Shown here: piece after piece, positions 50,171 through 58,729 of the stretch
Numbering within the stretch: the first letter of the stretch is position 1
Layout: every line of letters starts with the position of its first letter
NCBI GenBank assembly: GCA_023416745.1
Contig: JAEZHF010000044.1
Location: 1 to 64,000, forward strand
DNA: 64,000 nt
From: Bacillota bacterium
GTDB lineage: Bacteria; Bacillota; Clostridia; Christensenellales; SZUA-584
Direction of reading: 5' to 3'
Made by a program: the position numbers and the translations under genes
Notes under the pieces: model-generated
The model's database searches: none
What the model was told of the DNA's origin: nothing
The model's input: the letters and a program-made list of their open reading frames with translations, nothing else

Positions 50171-50202
50171 ACAAAACTAAATAAGGAGGTGCGACATACT
50201 CA

Positions 50203-51744
50203 GTGGAAGTTTGGCTCGTAGCGCTGCTTCTAGTAGTAACTGCGGTGATTTGTGCGATTGTGGGATATGTTTACAGACGTCACATTGCCGAAGCGAAGGT
50301 TGAGAAAGCGGAAGATGCTGTTAAACGGCTTGTCGTTGATGCTCAGAAAAAAGCAGAAGCAGTCAAAAAGGAGACGGTCCTTGAAGCCAAAGAAGAAATC
50401 CACGCATTAAGAACTGAATTTGAAAGAGAATCCAAAGAAAGACGTAACGAAATCCAGAGAGTCGAGAGAAGGCTGGTCCAGCGTGAAGAAACGCTGGATA
50501 AGAAAGTCGCGAATGTTGAAGCGAAGGAAGAGCAGGTCAACAAGCGTTTAAAGGAAATAACCAAACGCAAAGAAGAGATTGATCAGACCTTCGCGGATCA
50601 GATTGAGCAGCTAGAAAAAATCTCAGGTATGACGAGTGAAGATGCCAAGAACCTGCTGCTCGAAAAGGTTGAACAGGAAACTCGGCGGGACATGGCGATA
50701 TATGTCCGGGAAATCGAAGGCCGCGCCAAAGAGGAGGCGGACAAGAAATCCCGTGAGATCATTGCCAACGCCATACAGAAATACGCAGCTGACCATGTGG
50801 CGGAAAACACTGTATCCGTCGTATCTCTGCCCAACGATGAGATGAAGGGCAGGATCATTGGCCGTGAAGGGCGTAACATTCGTGCACTGGAAACGGCAAC
50901 CGGCATCGATCTGATCATCGATGATACCCCTGAAGCCGTCATACTGTCAGGCTTTGATCCGATAAGAAGGGAAATTGCCCGGATATCGCTTGAGAAGCTG
51001 ATCATTGATGGCAGAATCCACCCCGCGCGCATTGAGGAAATGGTGAAAAAAGCGCGCAAAGAAGTGGAAAAGGAAATCCGTGACGCAGGTGAACAGGCGG
51101 CCTTTGAAACAGGTATCCATAACCTTCATCCGGAAATCATCAAGCTGCTGGGCAGGCTCAAGTATCGCACCAGCTACGGCCAGAACGTACTCAAGCATTC
51201 GCTTGAGGTGGCGCATCTGGCAGCAGTGATGGCGGCGGAACTGGGCGCAAACGTAAAGTTGGCCAAGCGCGGTGGATTGCTGCATGACATCGGCAAGGCG
51301 GTGGATCACGAGGTGGAAGGCCCGCACATACAGATTGGCGCGGACCTTGCTAAAAAATACCGCGAAGCCAACGATGTGATACACTGTATACAGGCGCATC
51401 ATGGCGATATTGAAGCTCAGACTGTGGAAGCGGTGCTTGTGCAGTCGGCGGATGCGATATCGGCGGCGCGCCCCGGCGCAAGAAGAGAAACTCTCGAAAA
51501 CTACATAAAACGTCTGGAAGCTTTGGAGGAAATTGCGAATTCGTTCTCGGGTGTCGAGAAATGCTACGCCATACAGGCGGGACGTGAAGTCCGCATTTTG
51601 GTAAAGCCCGAGGATGTGGATGATGCAGGAATGCATCTGATGGCTAAAGACATCGTAAAGAAGATCGAAAAGGATTTGGACTATCCCGGCCAGATCAAGG
51701 TGAATGTCATTCGGGAAACGCGGTCGGTAGACTACGCAAAGTAA
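50203..51744 (+). CDS. rny: Ribonuclease Y
   Basis: RNase Y is the membrane-bound endonuclease that starts mRNA decay in Firmicutes. The 513-residue protein starts with GTG after AAGGAGGTG (spacing a little long), and has an N-terminal membrane helix (about 3-24), a long charged coiled coil (25-200), a KH domain with GRIIGREGRNIRALE (about 211-225), and an HD domain with HSLEVAHLA and LLHDIGKAVDHE (about 359-370). Length is typical (B. subtilis 520). It is monocistronic between its own promoter and a strong terminator. Confidence 0.97.
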   Translation: MEVWLVALLLVVTAVICAIVGYVYRRHIAEAKVEKAEDAVKRLVVDAQKKAEAVKKETVLEAKEEIHALRTEFERESKERRNEIQRVERRLVQREETLDKKVANVEAKEEQVNKRLKEITKRKEEIDQTFADQIEQLEKISGMTSEDAKNLLLEKVEQETRRDMAIYVREIEGRAKEEADKKSREIIANAIQKYAADHVAENTVSVVSLPNDEMKGRIIGREGRNIRALETATGIDLIIDDTPEAVILSGFDPIRREIARISLEKLIIDGRIHPARIEEMVKKARKEVEKEIRDAGEQAAFETGIHNLHPEIIKLLGRLKYRTSYGQNVLKHSLEVAHLAAVMAAELGANVKLAKRGGLLHDIGKAVDHEVEGPHIQIGADLAKKYREANDVIHCIQAHHGDIEAQTVEAVLVQSADAISAARPGARRETLENYIKRLEALEEIANSFSGVEKCYAIQAGREVRILVKPEDVDDAGMHLMAKDIVKKIEKDLDYPGQIKVNVIRETRSVDYAK

Positions 51745-51750
51745 CAAATC

Positions 51751-51782
51751 AGAAGAGCTGCAGCAAAGGCGGCTCTTCTTTC
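51751..51782 (+). terminator. Terminator after rny
   Basis: AGAAGAGCTGC and GCGGCTCTTCT pair over 11 positions (one G-U) with a seven-base loop, followed by TTTC. Confidence 0.85.
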
Positions 51783-51831
51783 GTGTTCGAGACCCAACAC
51801 TCAGATAGATTTGCGGTTGGAGGTTAATGTT

Positions 51832-52740
51832 ATGTACAGGATAGCGGATGCCCATTCGGATTTTCTGTCGTTCAATACACTCACAGGGGAAGACACCCGT
51901 CTCTTTGATCACGCCGATGCGGAACGCATGAAACAGGGTGGCATTGCGCTGCAGGTATTGGCGGTATGGGTACCCGCTGAGCATCCGGGTCATGAAGAAG
52001 TTGGATTCAGACAGATGCGTTTTTTACAGTCGTGGATACAAAGCCGCAGTGATATTCGCCTGTGTACCCGCGCCGAGCATCTTGCTCATAATCAGGGAAT
52101 CTGTGCCATGCTGGCTATTGAGAGCGGCGAATCGATCAACTGCCGTGTGGAGAATATACAGAAAGTTTACGACATGGGAGCTCGCATGCTGAGCCTGACG
52201 TGGAACGACGAAAACGAGTTCGCGAGCGGCTGCATACGGGAGGGCGGGCTAAAGCCCGCAGGGCTCACCGCTGTGGATGAGCTGAATCGGCTTCGCATGG
52301 CGCTGGATGTATCGCACATCAACGAGCGGGGCTTCTGGGAGGCCGTGGAGCGCTACAAACGCGCTCCCTGCGCCTCACATTCCTGCGTGCATAAGCTGTG
52401 CCCGGTGCCTCGTAATCTAAAGCGTGACCAGATAACGCATATCATTTCTAGAAACGGTTTCATCGGCGTCAATTTCTACACCGAGTTCCTGCGCGGACGA
52501 CATGCGTATGTCGGTGATATATTGGACCATATAGATTATGTGCTGGCATGTGGTGGTGAAGACAGCGTGGGCTTTGGTTCCGACTTCTGCGGCATACAGT
52601 ATACACCCGATGGGCTCGATTCCGTTGCTGATTTTCAGAAACTGCCAGAGGCCATGCTCCGACGGGGTTATAGCGATGAGCTCGTGAAGAAAATTTGCTA
52701 TGGCAATTTTGCCCGATATGTATTAGAATTTTTACATTAA
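51832..52740 (+). CDS. Membrane-dipeptidase family (M19) zinc peptidase
   Basis: The ATG at 51832 follows TTGGAGG. The 302-residue protein has the renal dipeptidase (M19) zinc site: DAHSD near the N-terminus (first His and Asp), the bridging glutamate in AIESGE (about 92), histidines in LDVSHINERGF (about 168) and SHSCVHKL (about 188), and the aspartate in GFGSDFCG (about 245). No signal peptide is visible, so a cytoplasmic dipeptidase acting on L-X or D-amino acid dipeptides is likely. It lies 17 bases upstream of purB, with which it may be co-transcribed. Confidence 0.9.
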   Translation: MYRIADAHSDFLSFNTLTGEDTRLFDHADAERMKQGGIALQVLAVWVPAEHPGHEEVGFRQMRFLQSWIQSRSDIRLCTRAEHLAHNQGICAMLAIESGESINCRVENIQKVYDMGARMLSLTWNDENEFASGCIREGGLKPAGLTAVDELNRLRMALDVSHINERGFWEAVERYKRAPCASHSCVHKLCPVPRNLKRDQITHIISRNGFIGVNFYTEFLRGRHAYVGDILDHIDYVLACGGEDSVGFGSDFCGIQYTPDGLDSVADFQKLPEAMLRRGYSDELVKKICYGNFARYVLEFLH

Positions 52741-52757
52741 ACTACAAGGTAGGCACT

Positions 52758-54188
52758 ATGAAGAATATCTATGAAAATCCATTGATCTCCCGATACGCTT
52801 CCCGGCAGATGGGGGAGGTCTTCTCTGACGATTATAAATTCCGAACCTGGCGTCGCTTATGGATTGCGCTGGCCGAATGTGAGCAGGAACTGGGGCTTCC
52901 TATCAGCGATGAGCAGATCGAGGAAATGAAGCAGAACTCCGACAATATCAACTACGATGTCGCCGAGGCGCAGGAACGGCTCGTAAGGCACGATGTGATG
53001 GCTCATGTGCACGCCTTCGGCGAGCAATGTCCTAAAGCGCGTCCAATCATCCATCTGGGTGCGACCAGCTGCTACGTGGGCGACAATACCGATCTTATCG
53101 TAATGTATGAGGCGCTGCAGCTCATTGAGGCCAAACTCGTCAGCGTGATCGACAACCTGTCAATGTTCGCTCTTGAATACAAGGACATGCCCGCGCTCGG
53201 CTTCACACATTTTCAGCCGGCTCAGCTTACCACTGTCGGTAAAAGGGCGTCGCTATGGATACAGGACCTATTAATGGACCTAAACGAACTGAAAGCCCTG
53301 CAGAAGAATTACCGTCTTCGCGGTGCAAAAGGCACCACAGGTACTGGCGCCAGCTTCCTGTCACTGTTTGACGGCGATGCAACGAAGGTCAGAGCTTTGG
53401 ATGAGGCCGTTTGCAAAAAGATGGGGTTTCACTCGTCATATGCCGTAACAGGACAGACTTATCCGCGCAAGTTTGATTCGATGGTGCTTCACGCGCTTTC
53501 TCTGATCGCACAGAGCGCCTACAAGTTCAGCAACGACATGCGCCTGCTGCAAAACCTTAAGGAGATGGAGGAGCCGTTTGAGAAGAACCAGATCGGCTCA
53601 TCGGCCATGGCATACAAACGCAACCCAATGCGCAGCGAACGCATGGGCTCACTGTGCCGCTTCGTAATCTCGCTGCCAGTCAATGCGGCAATAACAGCTT
53701 CCACGCAGTGGTTCGAACGCACGCTGGACGATTCCGCCAATAAACGTCTGGTTATACCGCAGGGATTTCTTGCAGTGGACGCAATACTCAACCTCTATTT
53801 GAACATCAGTTCTGGTCTTGTTGTCTATGACAAGGTCATAAAAAGTCACATAGATCAGGAACTACCCTTTATGGCAACTGAGACGATACTTATGGAGGCA
53901 GTCAAACGCGGGGGGGATCGTCAGACGCTGCACGAGCGCATTCGTATCCATTCTATGGCGGCTGCCCAGCGCGTAAAAATGCAGGGCGAATCCAACAACC
54001 TGATCGAGCTGATCAAACAGGACGAAGCTTTTGGCCTATCTGCCGAAGAGATAGATCAGCTGATGGATCCGGCGTCTTTTACAGGATGTGCAGCTGTGCA
54101 GACGCAGGATTTTTTCGATGAGCATGTGCGGCCCCTTCTGGCAGTTTATAAGGACAAGCTGGGCGTCAAGGGCGAAGTGAACGTATAA
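52758..54188 (+). CDS. purB: Adenylosuccinate lyase
   Basis: PurB cleaves SAICAR in IMP synthesis and adenylosuccinate in AMP synthesis. The ATG at 52758 has AAGGTAGG upstream; earlier in-frame starts lie inside the dipeptidase gene. The 476-residue protein has the fumarase/ASL superfamily signature GSSAMAYKRNPMRSERMGS (about 275-293), the THFQPAQ segment holding a catalytic histidine, and HLGATSCYVGDNTDL. Length is close to the longer clostridial/eukaryotic type. It is 33 kb from the main pur operon. Confidence 0.95.
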   Translation: MKNIYENPLISRYASRQMGEVFSDDYKFRTWRRLWIALAECEQELGLPISDEQIEEMKQNSDNINYDVAEAQERLVRHDVMAHVHAFGEQCPKARPIIHLGATSCYVGDNTDLIVMYEALQLIEAKLVSVIDNLSMFALEYKDMPALGFTHFQPAQLTTVGKRASLWIQDLLMDLNELKALQKNYRLRGAKGTTGTGASFLSLFDGDATKVRALDEAVCKKMGFHSSYAVTGQTYPRKFDSMVLHALSLIAQSAYKFSNDMRLLQNLKEMEEPFEKNQIGSSAMAYKRNPMRSERMGSLCRFVISLPVNAAITASTQWFERTLDDSANKRLVIPQGFLAVDAILNLYLNISSGLVVYDKVIKSHIDQELPFMATETILMEAVKRGGDRQTLHERIRIHSMAAAQRVKMQGESNNLIELIKQDEAFGLSAEEIDQLMDPASFTGCAAVQTQDFFDEHVRPLLAVYKDKLGVKGEVNV

Positions 54189-54237
54189 GTTCAAGAGAAG
54201 TACGAAATGTGTTTAAGCGTCTTGTATTTGGAGATAT

Positions 54238-54270
54238 GAAAAATCCCCAACCGCTCAGCGATTGAGGATT
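54238..54270 (-). terminator. Terminator after tRNA-Trp
   Basis: On the minus strand AATCCTCAA pairs with TTGGGGATT (one G-U) around an inner CGC/GCG helix, followed by TTTTTC, a few bases past the tRNA. It may also end purB transcription from the other side, though less efficiently. Confidence 0.82.
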
Positions 54271-54274
54271 CCGA

Positions 54275-54349
54275 TGGCAGGGGAGACGCGATTCGAACAC
54301 GCAACCCTCGGTTTTGGAGACCGATGCTCTACCGTTGAGCCACTCCCCT
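54275..54349 (-). tRNA. tRNA-Trp (anticodon CCA)
   Basis: The 75-base minus-strand cloverleaf has acceptor arms AGGGGAG/CTCCCCT, D arm GGCTCAACGGTAGAGC, anticodon stem TCGGT/ACCGA around CTCCAAA (anticodon CCA), T arm with GTTCGAATC, and an encoded 3' CCA. It faces purB and is divergent from proC. Confidence 0.97.
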
Positions 54350-54408
54350 TCAACAGACAATCGATATTATAACCAATTCCGCATGGCGCGTCAATAGGAG
54401 GAATGAAA

Positions 54409-55215
54409 ATGAAGACATTCACAGTGGGTTTTATTGGAGCTGGTAACATGGCAACTGCCATCATTGAAGGTGCGATCAAGAAAGAAGCTATTAGCGCACA
54501 ACAAATTATCGTTTATGATATCGATTCTGTAAAAGCCTCGGAACTAAATCGCGGACTAAGCGTTGGCATCGCAAATAATATGTTTAAACTTGTTTATGCT
54601 TCTGAAATTATTATCATTGCAGTCAAGCCGAATATGATGGTATCTATATTAACTGAATTGAAAGACTTTATTGGTAATAAGACTATCGTTTCCATTGCTG
54701 CGGGTTGGAGTTCTGAAAGGATTAGATCTATACTAGGCAAGGACAAGAAGGTGCTTCGCCTTATGCCCAATACACCGCTTATGGTGGGAGAGGGTATGAC
54801 CGTGTTTGAGGTGCCGCATTCCGTTTCTGATGATGAATACGCTTTTATCGAGAATATATTCGCATCCATTGGCCGTGTGGAACAGGCACCGGAAAAGCTG
54901 ATGGATGCGGTAACTGCCGTATCCGGCAGTGGACCCGCCTACGTGTTCCTTTTTATTGAGGCACTGGCCGACGCTGGCGTTTTGTGCGGCCTGCCGCGGA
55001 CTCAGGCGCTCAAACTGGCCTCCCAGACGGTGCTGGGAGCTGCCAAAATGGTGCTGGAGACAGGCAGCCATCCGGGCGTGCTGAAGGATGCAGTATGCTC
55101 TCCGTGCGGCACCACGATTGAAGCCGTCAAATCCCTGGAAAATGATGGCTTGCGCGCTGCTGTCATCAACGCGACCGAAAAATGCGCTAACAAATCCCGG
55201 TCCTTGATCAAATAA
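54409..55215 (+). CDS. proC: Pyrroline-5-carboxylate reductase
   Basis: ProC reduces pyrroline-5-carboxylate to proline with NAD(P)H. Of two ATGs six bases apart I use the second (54409), which has AGGAGGA at proper spacing. The 268-residue protein has the Rossmann loop VGFIGAGNMATAII, VKPNMM, RLMPNTPLMVGEG (about 119-131), and the C-terminal signature with AVSGSGPAYVFLFIEA and HPGVLKDAVCSPCGTTI. Length is standard. Its stop is one base from rnhA, so the two are co-transcribed. Confidence 0.95.
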   Translation: MKTFTVGFIGAGNMATAIIEGAIKKEAISAQQIIVYDIDSVKASELNRGLSVGIANNMFKLVYASEIIIIAVKPNMMVSILTELKDFIGNKTIVSIAAGWSSERIRSILGKDKKVLRLMPNTPLMVGEGMTVFEVPHSVSDDEYAFIENIFASIGRVEQAPEKLMDAVTAVSGSGPAYVFLFIEALADAGVLCGLPRTQALKLASQTVLGAAKMVLETGSHPGVLKDAVCSPCGTTIEAVKSLENDGLRAAVINATEKCANKSRSLIK

Positions 55216-55216
55216 C

Positions 55217-55669
55217 ATGAAGATAGTGAAAGCTTATACAGATGGCGCGTGTTCTTTCAATCCCGGCCCAGGCGGCTGGGCAGCCGTGTTGCTGTACAAA
55301 GGCCATGAAAAGGCTATCAGCGGCTATGAACCTGATACCACAAATAACCGAATGGAGCTTCGGGCGGTTCTGGAAGCGTTTCTGGCGCTGAAGGAACCTT
55401 GTGAGGTGCAAGTGTATACAGACAGTGCGTACATTCACAACGCGTTTGAAAAAGGCTGGATAGACCGCTGGCAGCGTAACGGCTGGAAGAACGCGTCCAA
55501 GCAGCCTGTCGAGAATCAAGACCTGTGGAAGGGTATTTTAGAAGCGTCCGATACACACCGTGCTGTCTATAACAAGGTGAAAGGACATGCGGGCGACAAA
55601 TACAACACAATGTGTGATGAACTTGCCAGAAAAGCCATTAAAGAAAACGTTCAAAAAGTCGAAAAATAA
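55217..55669 (+). CDS. rnhA: Ribonuclease HI
   Basis: RNase HI cuts the RNA strand of RNA-DNA hybrids. The 150-residue protein has the full acidic active site: Asp in YTDGACSFNPG (about 9), Glu in NNRMELRAV (about 48), Asp in VYTDSAYIHNA (about 71), and Asp in DELARKA, plus the flexible-loop histidine of KGHAGDKYN. The basic protrusion (RWQRNGWKNASKQPV) is present, so this is the E. coli-like form. Confidence 0.95.
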   Translation: MKIVKAYTDGACSFNPGPGGWAAVLLYKGHEKAISGYEPDTTNNRMELRAVLEAFLALKEPCEVQVYTDSAYIHNAFEKGWIDRWQRNGWKNASKQPVENQDLWKGILEASDTHRAVYNKVKGHAGDKYNTMCDELARKAIKENVQKVEK

Positions 55670-55704
55670 CTATGCGTAAAAGACATGTTTTGCGCATAGT
55701 TATT
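55665..55704. repeat. Long inverted repeat between rnhA and the recombinase gene
   Basis: A perfect 12-bp inverted repeat (AATAACTATGCG/CGCATAGTTATT) is extended inward by AAAA/TTTT to about 17 pairs with a six-base loop. A T tract follows on the minus strand but not on the plus strand, so it is a poor terminator for rnhA. It could also be a site for the neighbouring tyrosine recombinase. Confidence 0.7.
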
Positions 55705-55741
55705 GTATGAAATCTCAAAACATTCAAGGAAGTATTCAGCT

Positions 55742-56788
55742 GTGTCCAGATTAAGCCGCACTGAGATAAATGTACAGAAAACTGAAAAGCTTAAAAATGT
55801 GCTGGCGACACTTCCGAAGTTCTGTCTGGAGTTTTTTCGCAATATCGAACCGCAGACGACACTGCTGACGCGAATCAACTATGCGTACGATCTGCGTTTG
55901 TTTTTTTCCTTTTTGGAGAATGAACTGGGCAAAGCCAATGTCCCGTACATGTCCGCTCACCAGCTTGAAGACATCACGTACAAGGATATGGAGCTTTATA
56001 TCGATTATCTACGGCTCTACTACAAGGACGATGTTGTGATGGAGAACAGCGAAAAAGGCATCGCGCGAAAACTCTCATCGCTGCGGACGCTGTATCATTA
56101 CTACTATAATAAGGAAATTTTATCCACAGATGTAACAACACGACTGCAGACGCCGAAGATACACGAAAAGCCTATATTGCGCCTTAGCTTCGATGAAGCG
56201 CTCAAACTACTGCATGTGGTAGATACAGGCGAAGGCTTTTCATCCAAGCAGATGGCTTACCACCAAAAAACAAAAACGCGTGACATGGCCATCATCACGC
56301 TGCTGCTGACCACCGGCATCCGTATCAGTGAGCTGTGTGCGCTGGATATCAGCGACTTTGATTTTACCTCACGCTCTTTCAAGGTGCTGCGCAAGGGAGG
56401 CAATGAGGCGCTGCTCTATTTCGGAAAGGAAGCTGAAGCCGCACTCAATGCTTATCTGGAAAAGCGAAAAGCTGAGGCGGATTTTCAGCGCAACTCCCCC
56501 ATGTTCTTATCTATGCAGAATAAGCGCATATGCGTTCGTGCTCTGCAGGATCTCGTAAAGAAATACGCTTCCATTGCCGTTCCGCTCAAGAATATATCGC
56601 CTCACAAGCTGCGCAGCACCTACGGTACGATGCTGTATCAAAGTACAGGCGATATCTATCTCGTTGCGGACGTACTCGGACACAAGGATGTGAATACGAC
56701 ACGCAAGCATTATGCGGCTGTGGACGAAGAGACCCGAAGGCTTATGGCCTCAGAGCGGGTTCAGTTCCGGAACAACGGCATGGATTAG
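55742..56788 (+). CDS. Tyrosine recombinase (XerC/XerD type)
   Basis: I use the GTG at 55742, nine bases after AAGGAAG; an upstream TTG at 55703 lies in the inverted repeat. The 348-residue protein has an N-terminal SAM-like core-binding domain (about 20-130) and a catalytic domain with the complete residue set: Arg194 (TTGIRISEL), Lys218, His288 and Arg291 (SPHKLRSTYG), His314 (LGHKDVNTT) and the nucleophile Tyr324. It is longer than XerC/XerD (about 300), with an extra insertion near 160-175. Such recombinases commonly sit next to lexA in Clostridia. It may be the chromosome-dimer recombinase or a relative; no mobile-element genes surround it. Confidence 0.9.
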   Translation: MSRLSRTEINVQKTEKLKNVLATLPKFCLEFFRNIEPQTTLLTRINYAYDLRLFFSFLENELGKANVPYMSAHQLEDITYKDMELYIDYLRLYYKDDVVMENSEKGIARKLSSLRTLYHYYYNKEILSTDVTTRLQTPKIHEKPILRLSFDEALKLLHVVDTGEGFSSKQMAYHQKTKTRDMAIITLLLTTGIRISELCALDISDFDFTSRSFKVLRKGGNEALLYFGKEAEAALNAYLEKRKAEADFQRNSPMFLSMQNKRICVRALQDLVKKYASIAVPLKNISPHKLRSTYGTMLYQSTGDIYLVADVLGHKDVNTTRKHYAAVDEETRRLMASERVQFRNNGMD

Positions 56789-56799
56789 AACAAATGTTT
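56788..56799 (+). promoter_or_regulatory. LexA (SOS) box
   Basis: GAACAAATGTTT closely fits the Gram-positive LexA operator GAAC-N4-GTTC, one mismatch. It begins on the last base of the recombinase stop codon and sits 9 bp upstream of the lexA -35. A weaker look-alike (TGACTTTTGTTC, 56814-56825) is within the promoter spacer. Confidence 0.75.
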
Positions 56800-56807
56800 G
56801 TTTTTTA

Positions 56808-56836
56808 TTGACATGACTTTTGTTCTTTGATATGAT
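56808..56836 (+). promoter_or_regulatory. lexA promoter
   Basis: TTGACA (56808-56813) and TATGAT (56831-56836) with a 17-bp spacer, 24 bp before the lexA start. Confidence 0.85.
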
Positions 56837-56859
56837 TCATTTTAAAGAGGTGATTTTCC

Positions 56860-57465
56860 ATGGATGGCTTAACCAGACGTCAGAAGGATGTATTTGACTA
56901 TTTAAAAAGGTATATCAACGATTACGGTTATGCGCCCTGCGTTCGCGATATTTGCGACGCGCTTGATCTGAAGTCCACTTCAACGGCGCATGCGCATCTC
57001 ACCAAGCTGGAGAGCAAGGGCTATATCTCCCGTGATCCGGCCAAGCCGAGAACCATCATGATACTGGACGGCAGCGTGTCCAAGGAGCGCATGGTACCTG
57101 TTCCCGTCGTAGGCCGTGTGGCTGCCGGAACGCCTATCACCGCCGTCGAAAACATCGATGAATACCTCTCTCTCCCCTATTCCCTTCTGGGTTCCGACGA
57201 CGTGTTTATACTCAACGTCGCGGGTGACAGCATGGTGAATGCCGGTATATTCGATCGGGACAAGATTATTGCGCAGAAGCAGGACTACGCGCAAAACGGC
57301 GATATCGTTGTGGCGTTGATCGAGGATGAGGCCACTGTCAAACGCTTTTTCGTGGAGGACGGCCGTGTCCGTCTACAGCCCGAAAACGACAGCTACGCTC
57401 CGATATACACCAAGCAGCTGGACATTCTGGGCAAAGTGATCGGCGTGCTGCGGATGTTCAGATAA
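56860..57465 (+). CDS. lexA: LexA SOS repressor
   Basis: LexA represses DNA-damage genes until activated RecA triggers its self-cleavage. The ATG follows AAAGAGG. The 201-residue protein has the N-terminal winged helix-turn-helix (1-65; STSTAHAHLTKLESKGYI is the recognition region), the cleavage site VAAGTP (Ala89-Gly90), catalytic Ser124 (AGDSMVNAGI) and Lys161 (EATVKRFF). The SOS box upstream implies autoregulation. The 3' end overlaps the convergent methionine gamma-lyase family gene by 8 bases. Confidence 0.97.
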   Translation: MDGLTRRQKDVFDYLKRYINDYGYAPCVRDICDALDLKSTSTAHAHLTKLESKGYISRDPAKPRTIMILDGSVSKERMVPVPVVGRVAAGTPITAVENIDEYLSLPYSLLGSDDVFILNVAGDSMVNAGIFDRDKIIAQKQDYAQNGDIVVALIEDEATVKRFFVEDGRVRLQPENDSYAPIYTKQLDILGKVIGVLRMFR

Positions 57466-58729
57466 TATTCATTTCTGTAAGCGCATACATCAGCCCCAAC
57501 TTCATGTGGGCGTAAGTCAGAGCCCCTTGCGCGTAAACAATATAAGGCGGCTTCACCGGCGCGTCCGCTGATAGTTCGATGGATGCGCCCTGAACGAACG
57601 TGCCGGCTGCCATCACTATCTGGTCATCATAACCCGGCATATCCCACGGAACAGGAACTGCGTGGCTGTCTATGGCAGCCGCTTTTTGTATGCCTGCAGT
57701 ATACGCCAGCAGCAGCTTTTCATCACCCAGCAATATGGACTGCGTGATATCGCTTCTGGAATCATCGTGCGCGGGAAATACCTTGTAGCCTAACGTTTCG
57801 AACACCTTGGCACAAAGAATACTGCCCTTTAATGCTTCCCCCACCACATGGGGTGCCATGAAAAGACCCTGAAAAAAGCTCCGGTAGGAAGCCTCGTAAG
57901 ACCCCACCTCGCTGCCCAACCCGGGGCATGTGTGCCGGTATTCCGCCAGTTCCACCAGATCTCTGCGGCCCGCAACATAGCCGCCTGTCGGAGCGATGCC
58001 GCCGCCGGGGTTCTTTATCATCGAGCCTGCAATAAGATCCGCACCGACGTCCGTGGGTTCTTCCGACTCGCAGAATTCTCCATAGCAATTATCCACGATC
58101 ACGATAATATCCGGAAATTTAGCTTTAACTGCTGTGATAAATTCTTTGATACCCTTTATGCTCAAAGCGCACCGCCACTTATACCCGCGCGAGCGCTGAA
58201 TGAAAAGGGCCTTGGGGTGTTCGGAACTGCGTATCGCATCGGTAACGCCAACCATATCGATGACACCGTCTTCACCAAGCTCCACCTGTCGGTAATGCAC
58301 ACCCATGTCAGCAAGTGAACCGACATCCTTTCCATGCTGACTGATACCAATTACCTGATGCAGCGTATCATAGGGCTTTCCGGTAACGCTGATCAGCGTG
58401 TCTCCCGGCCTTAGCACGGCGTACAACGCCAGAGATATGGCGTGAGTGCCCGATGATATGTGAGGGCTTAAAAGCGCGTGCCCGGCACTTGTAACGCGCG
58501 CAAATACATCAGCCAGCGCCTGTCGTCCCTCATCAGAATAACCGTATCCTGTGGTTGGCGCAAAATGACGCGAACTGATCCGATGCGTTTGAAAGGCATC
58601 AATGACCTTGTATTGGTTGTGTTCCGCTGTCTGCTGAACCTTTTGATAAACATGCAACAAGGACGATTCAGCGCCGCTCACCAACGACTGAACCGCCCGG
58701 TTAATGCCCATCTGATTTAATATGTTCAT
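57458..58729 (-). CDS. Methionine gamma-lyase family PLP protein (YnbB-like)
   Basis: A 423-residue PLP-dependent fold-type I protein of the family once called aluminium resistance protein (PF06838). Characteristic blocks are FAPTTGYGYSDEGRQAL (about 56), SPHISSGTHAISLALYA, IVDNCYGEF (PLP-binding aspartate), and the Schiff-base lysine in GSMIKNPGGGIAPTGGYV. B. subtilis YnbB is the nearest known relative and its reaction is not established; gamma-elimination from a sulfur amino acid is possible. It follows hfq with a one-base overlap at the end of the mutS operon, the usual Firmicute arrangement. Confidence 0.9.
   Translation of the reverse strand: MNILNQMGINRAVQSLVSGAESSLLHVYQKVQQTAEHNQYKVIDAFQTHRISSRHFAPTTGYGYSDEGRQALADVFARVTSAGHALLSPHISSGTHAISLALYAVLRPGDTLISVTGKPYDTLHQVIGISQHGKDVGSLADMGVHYRQVELGEDGVIDMVGVTDAIRSSEHPKALFIQRSRGYKWRCALSIKGIKEFITAVKAKFPDIIVIVDNCYGEFCESEEPTDVGADLIAGSMIKNPGGGIAPTGGYVAGRRDLVELAEYRHTCPGLGSEVGSYEASYRSFFQGLFMAPHVVGEALKGSILCAKVFETLGYKVFPAHDDSRSDITQSILLGDEKLLLAYTAGIQKAAAIDSHAVPVPWDMPGYDDQIVMAAGTFVQGASIELSADAPVKPPYIVYAQGALTYAHMKLGLMYALTEMNII

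Noticed and set aside
50947..51993. Minus-strand reading frame of 348 codons
   Set aside because: Antisense to rny and the dipeptidase start; it crosses the rny terminator and has no protein features.
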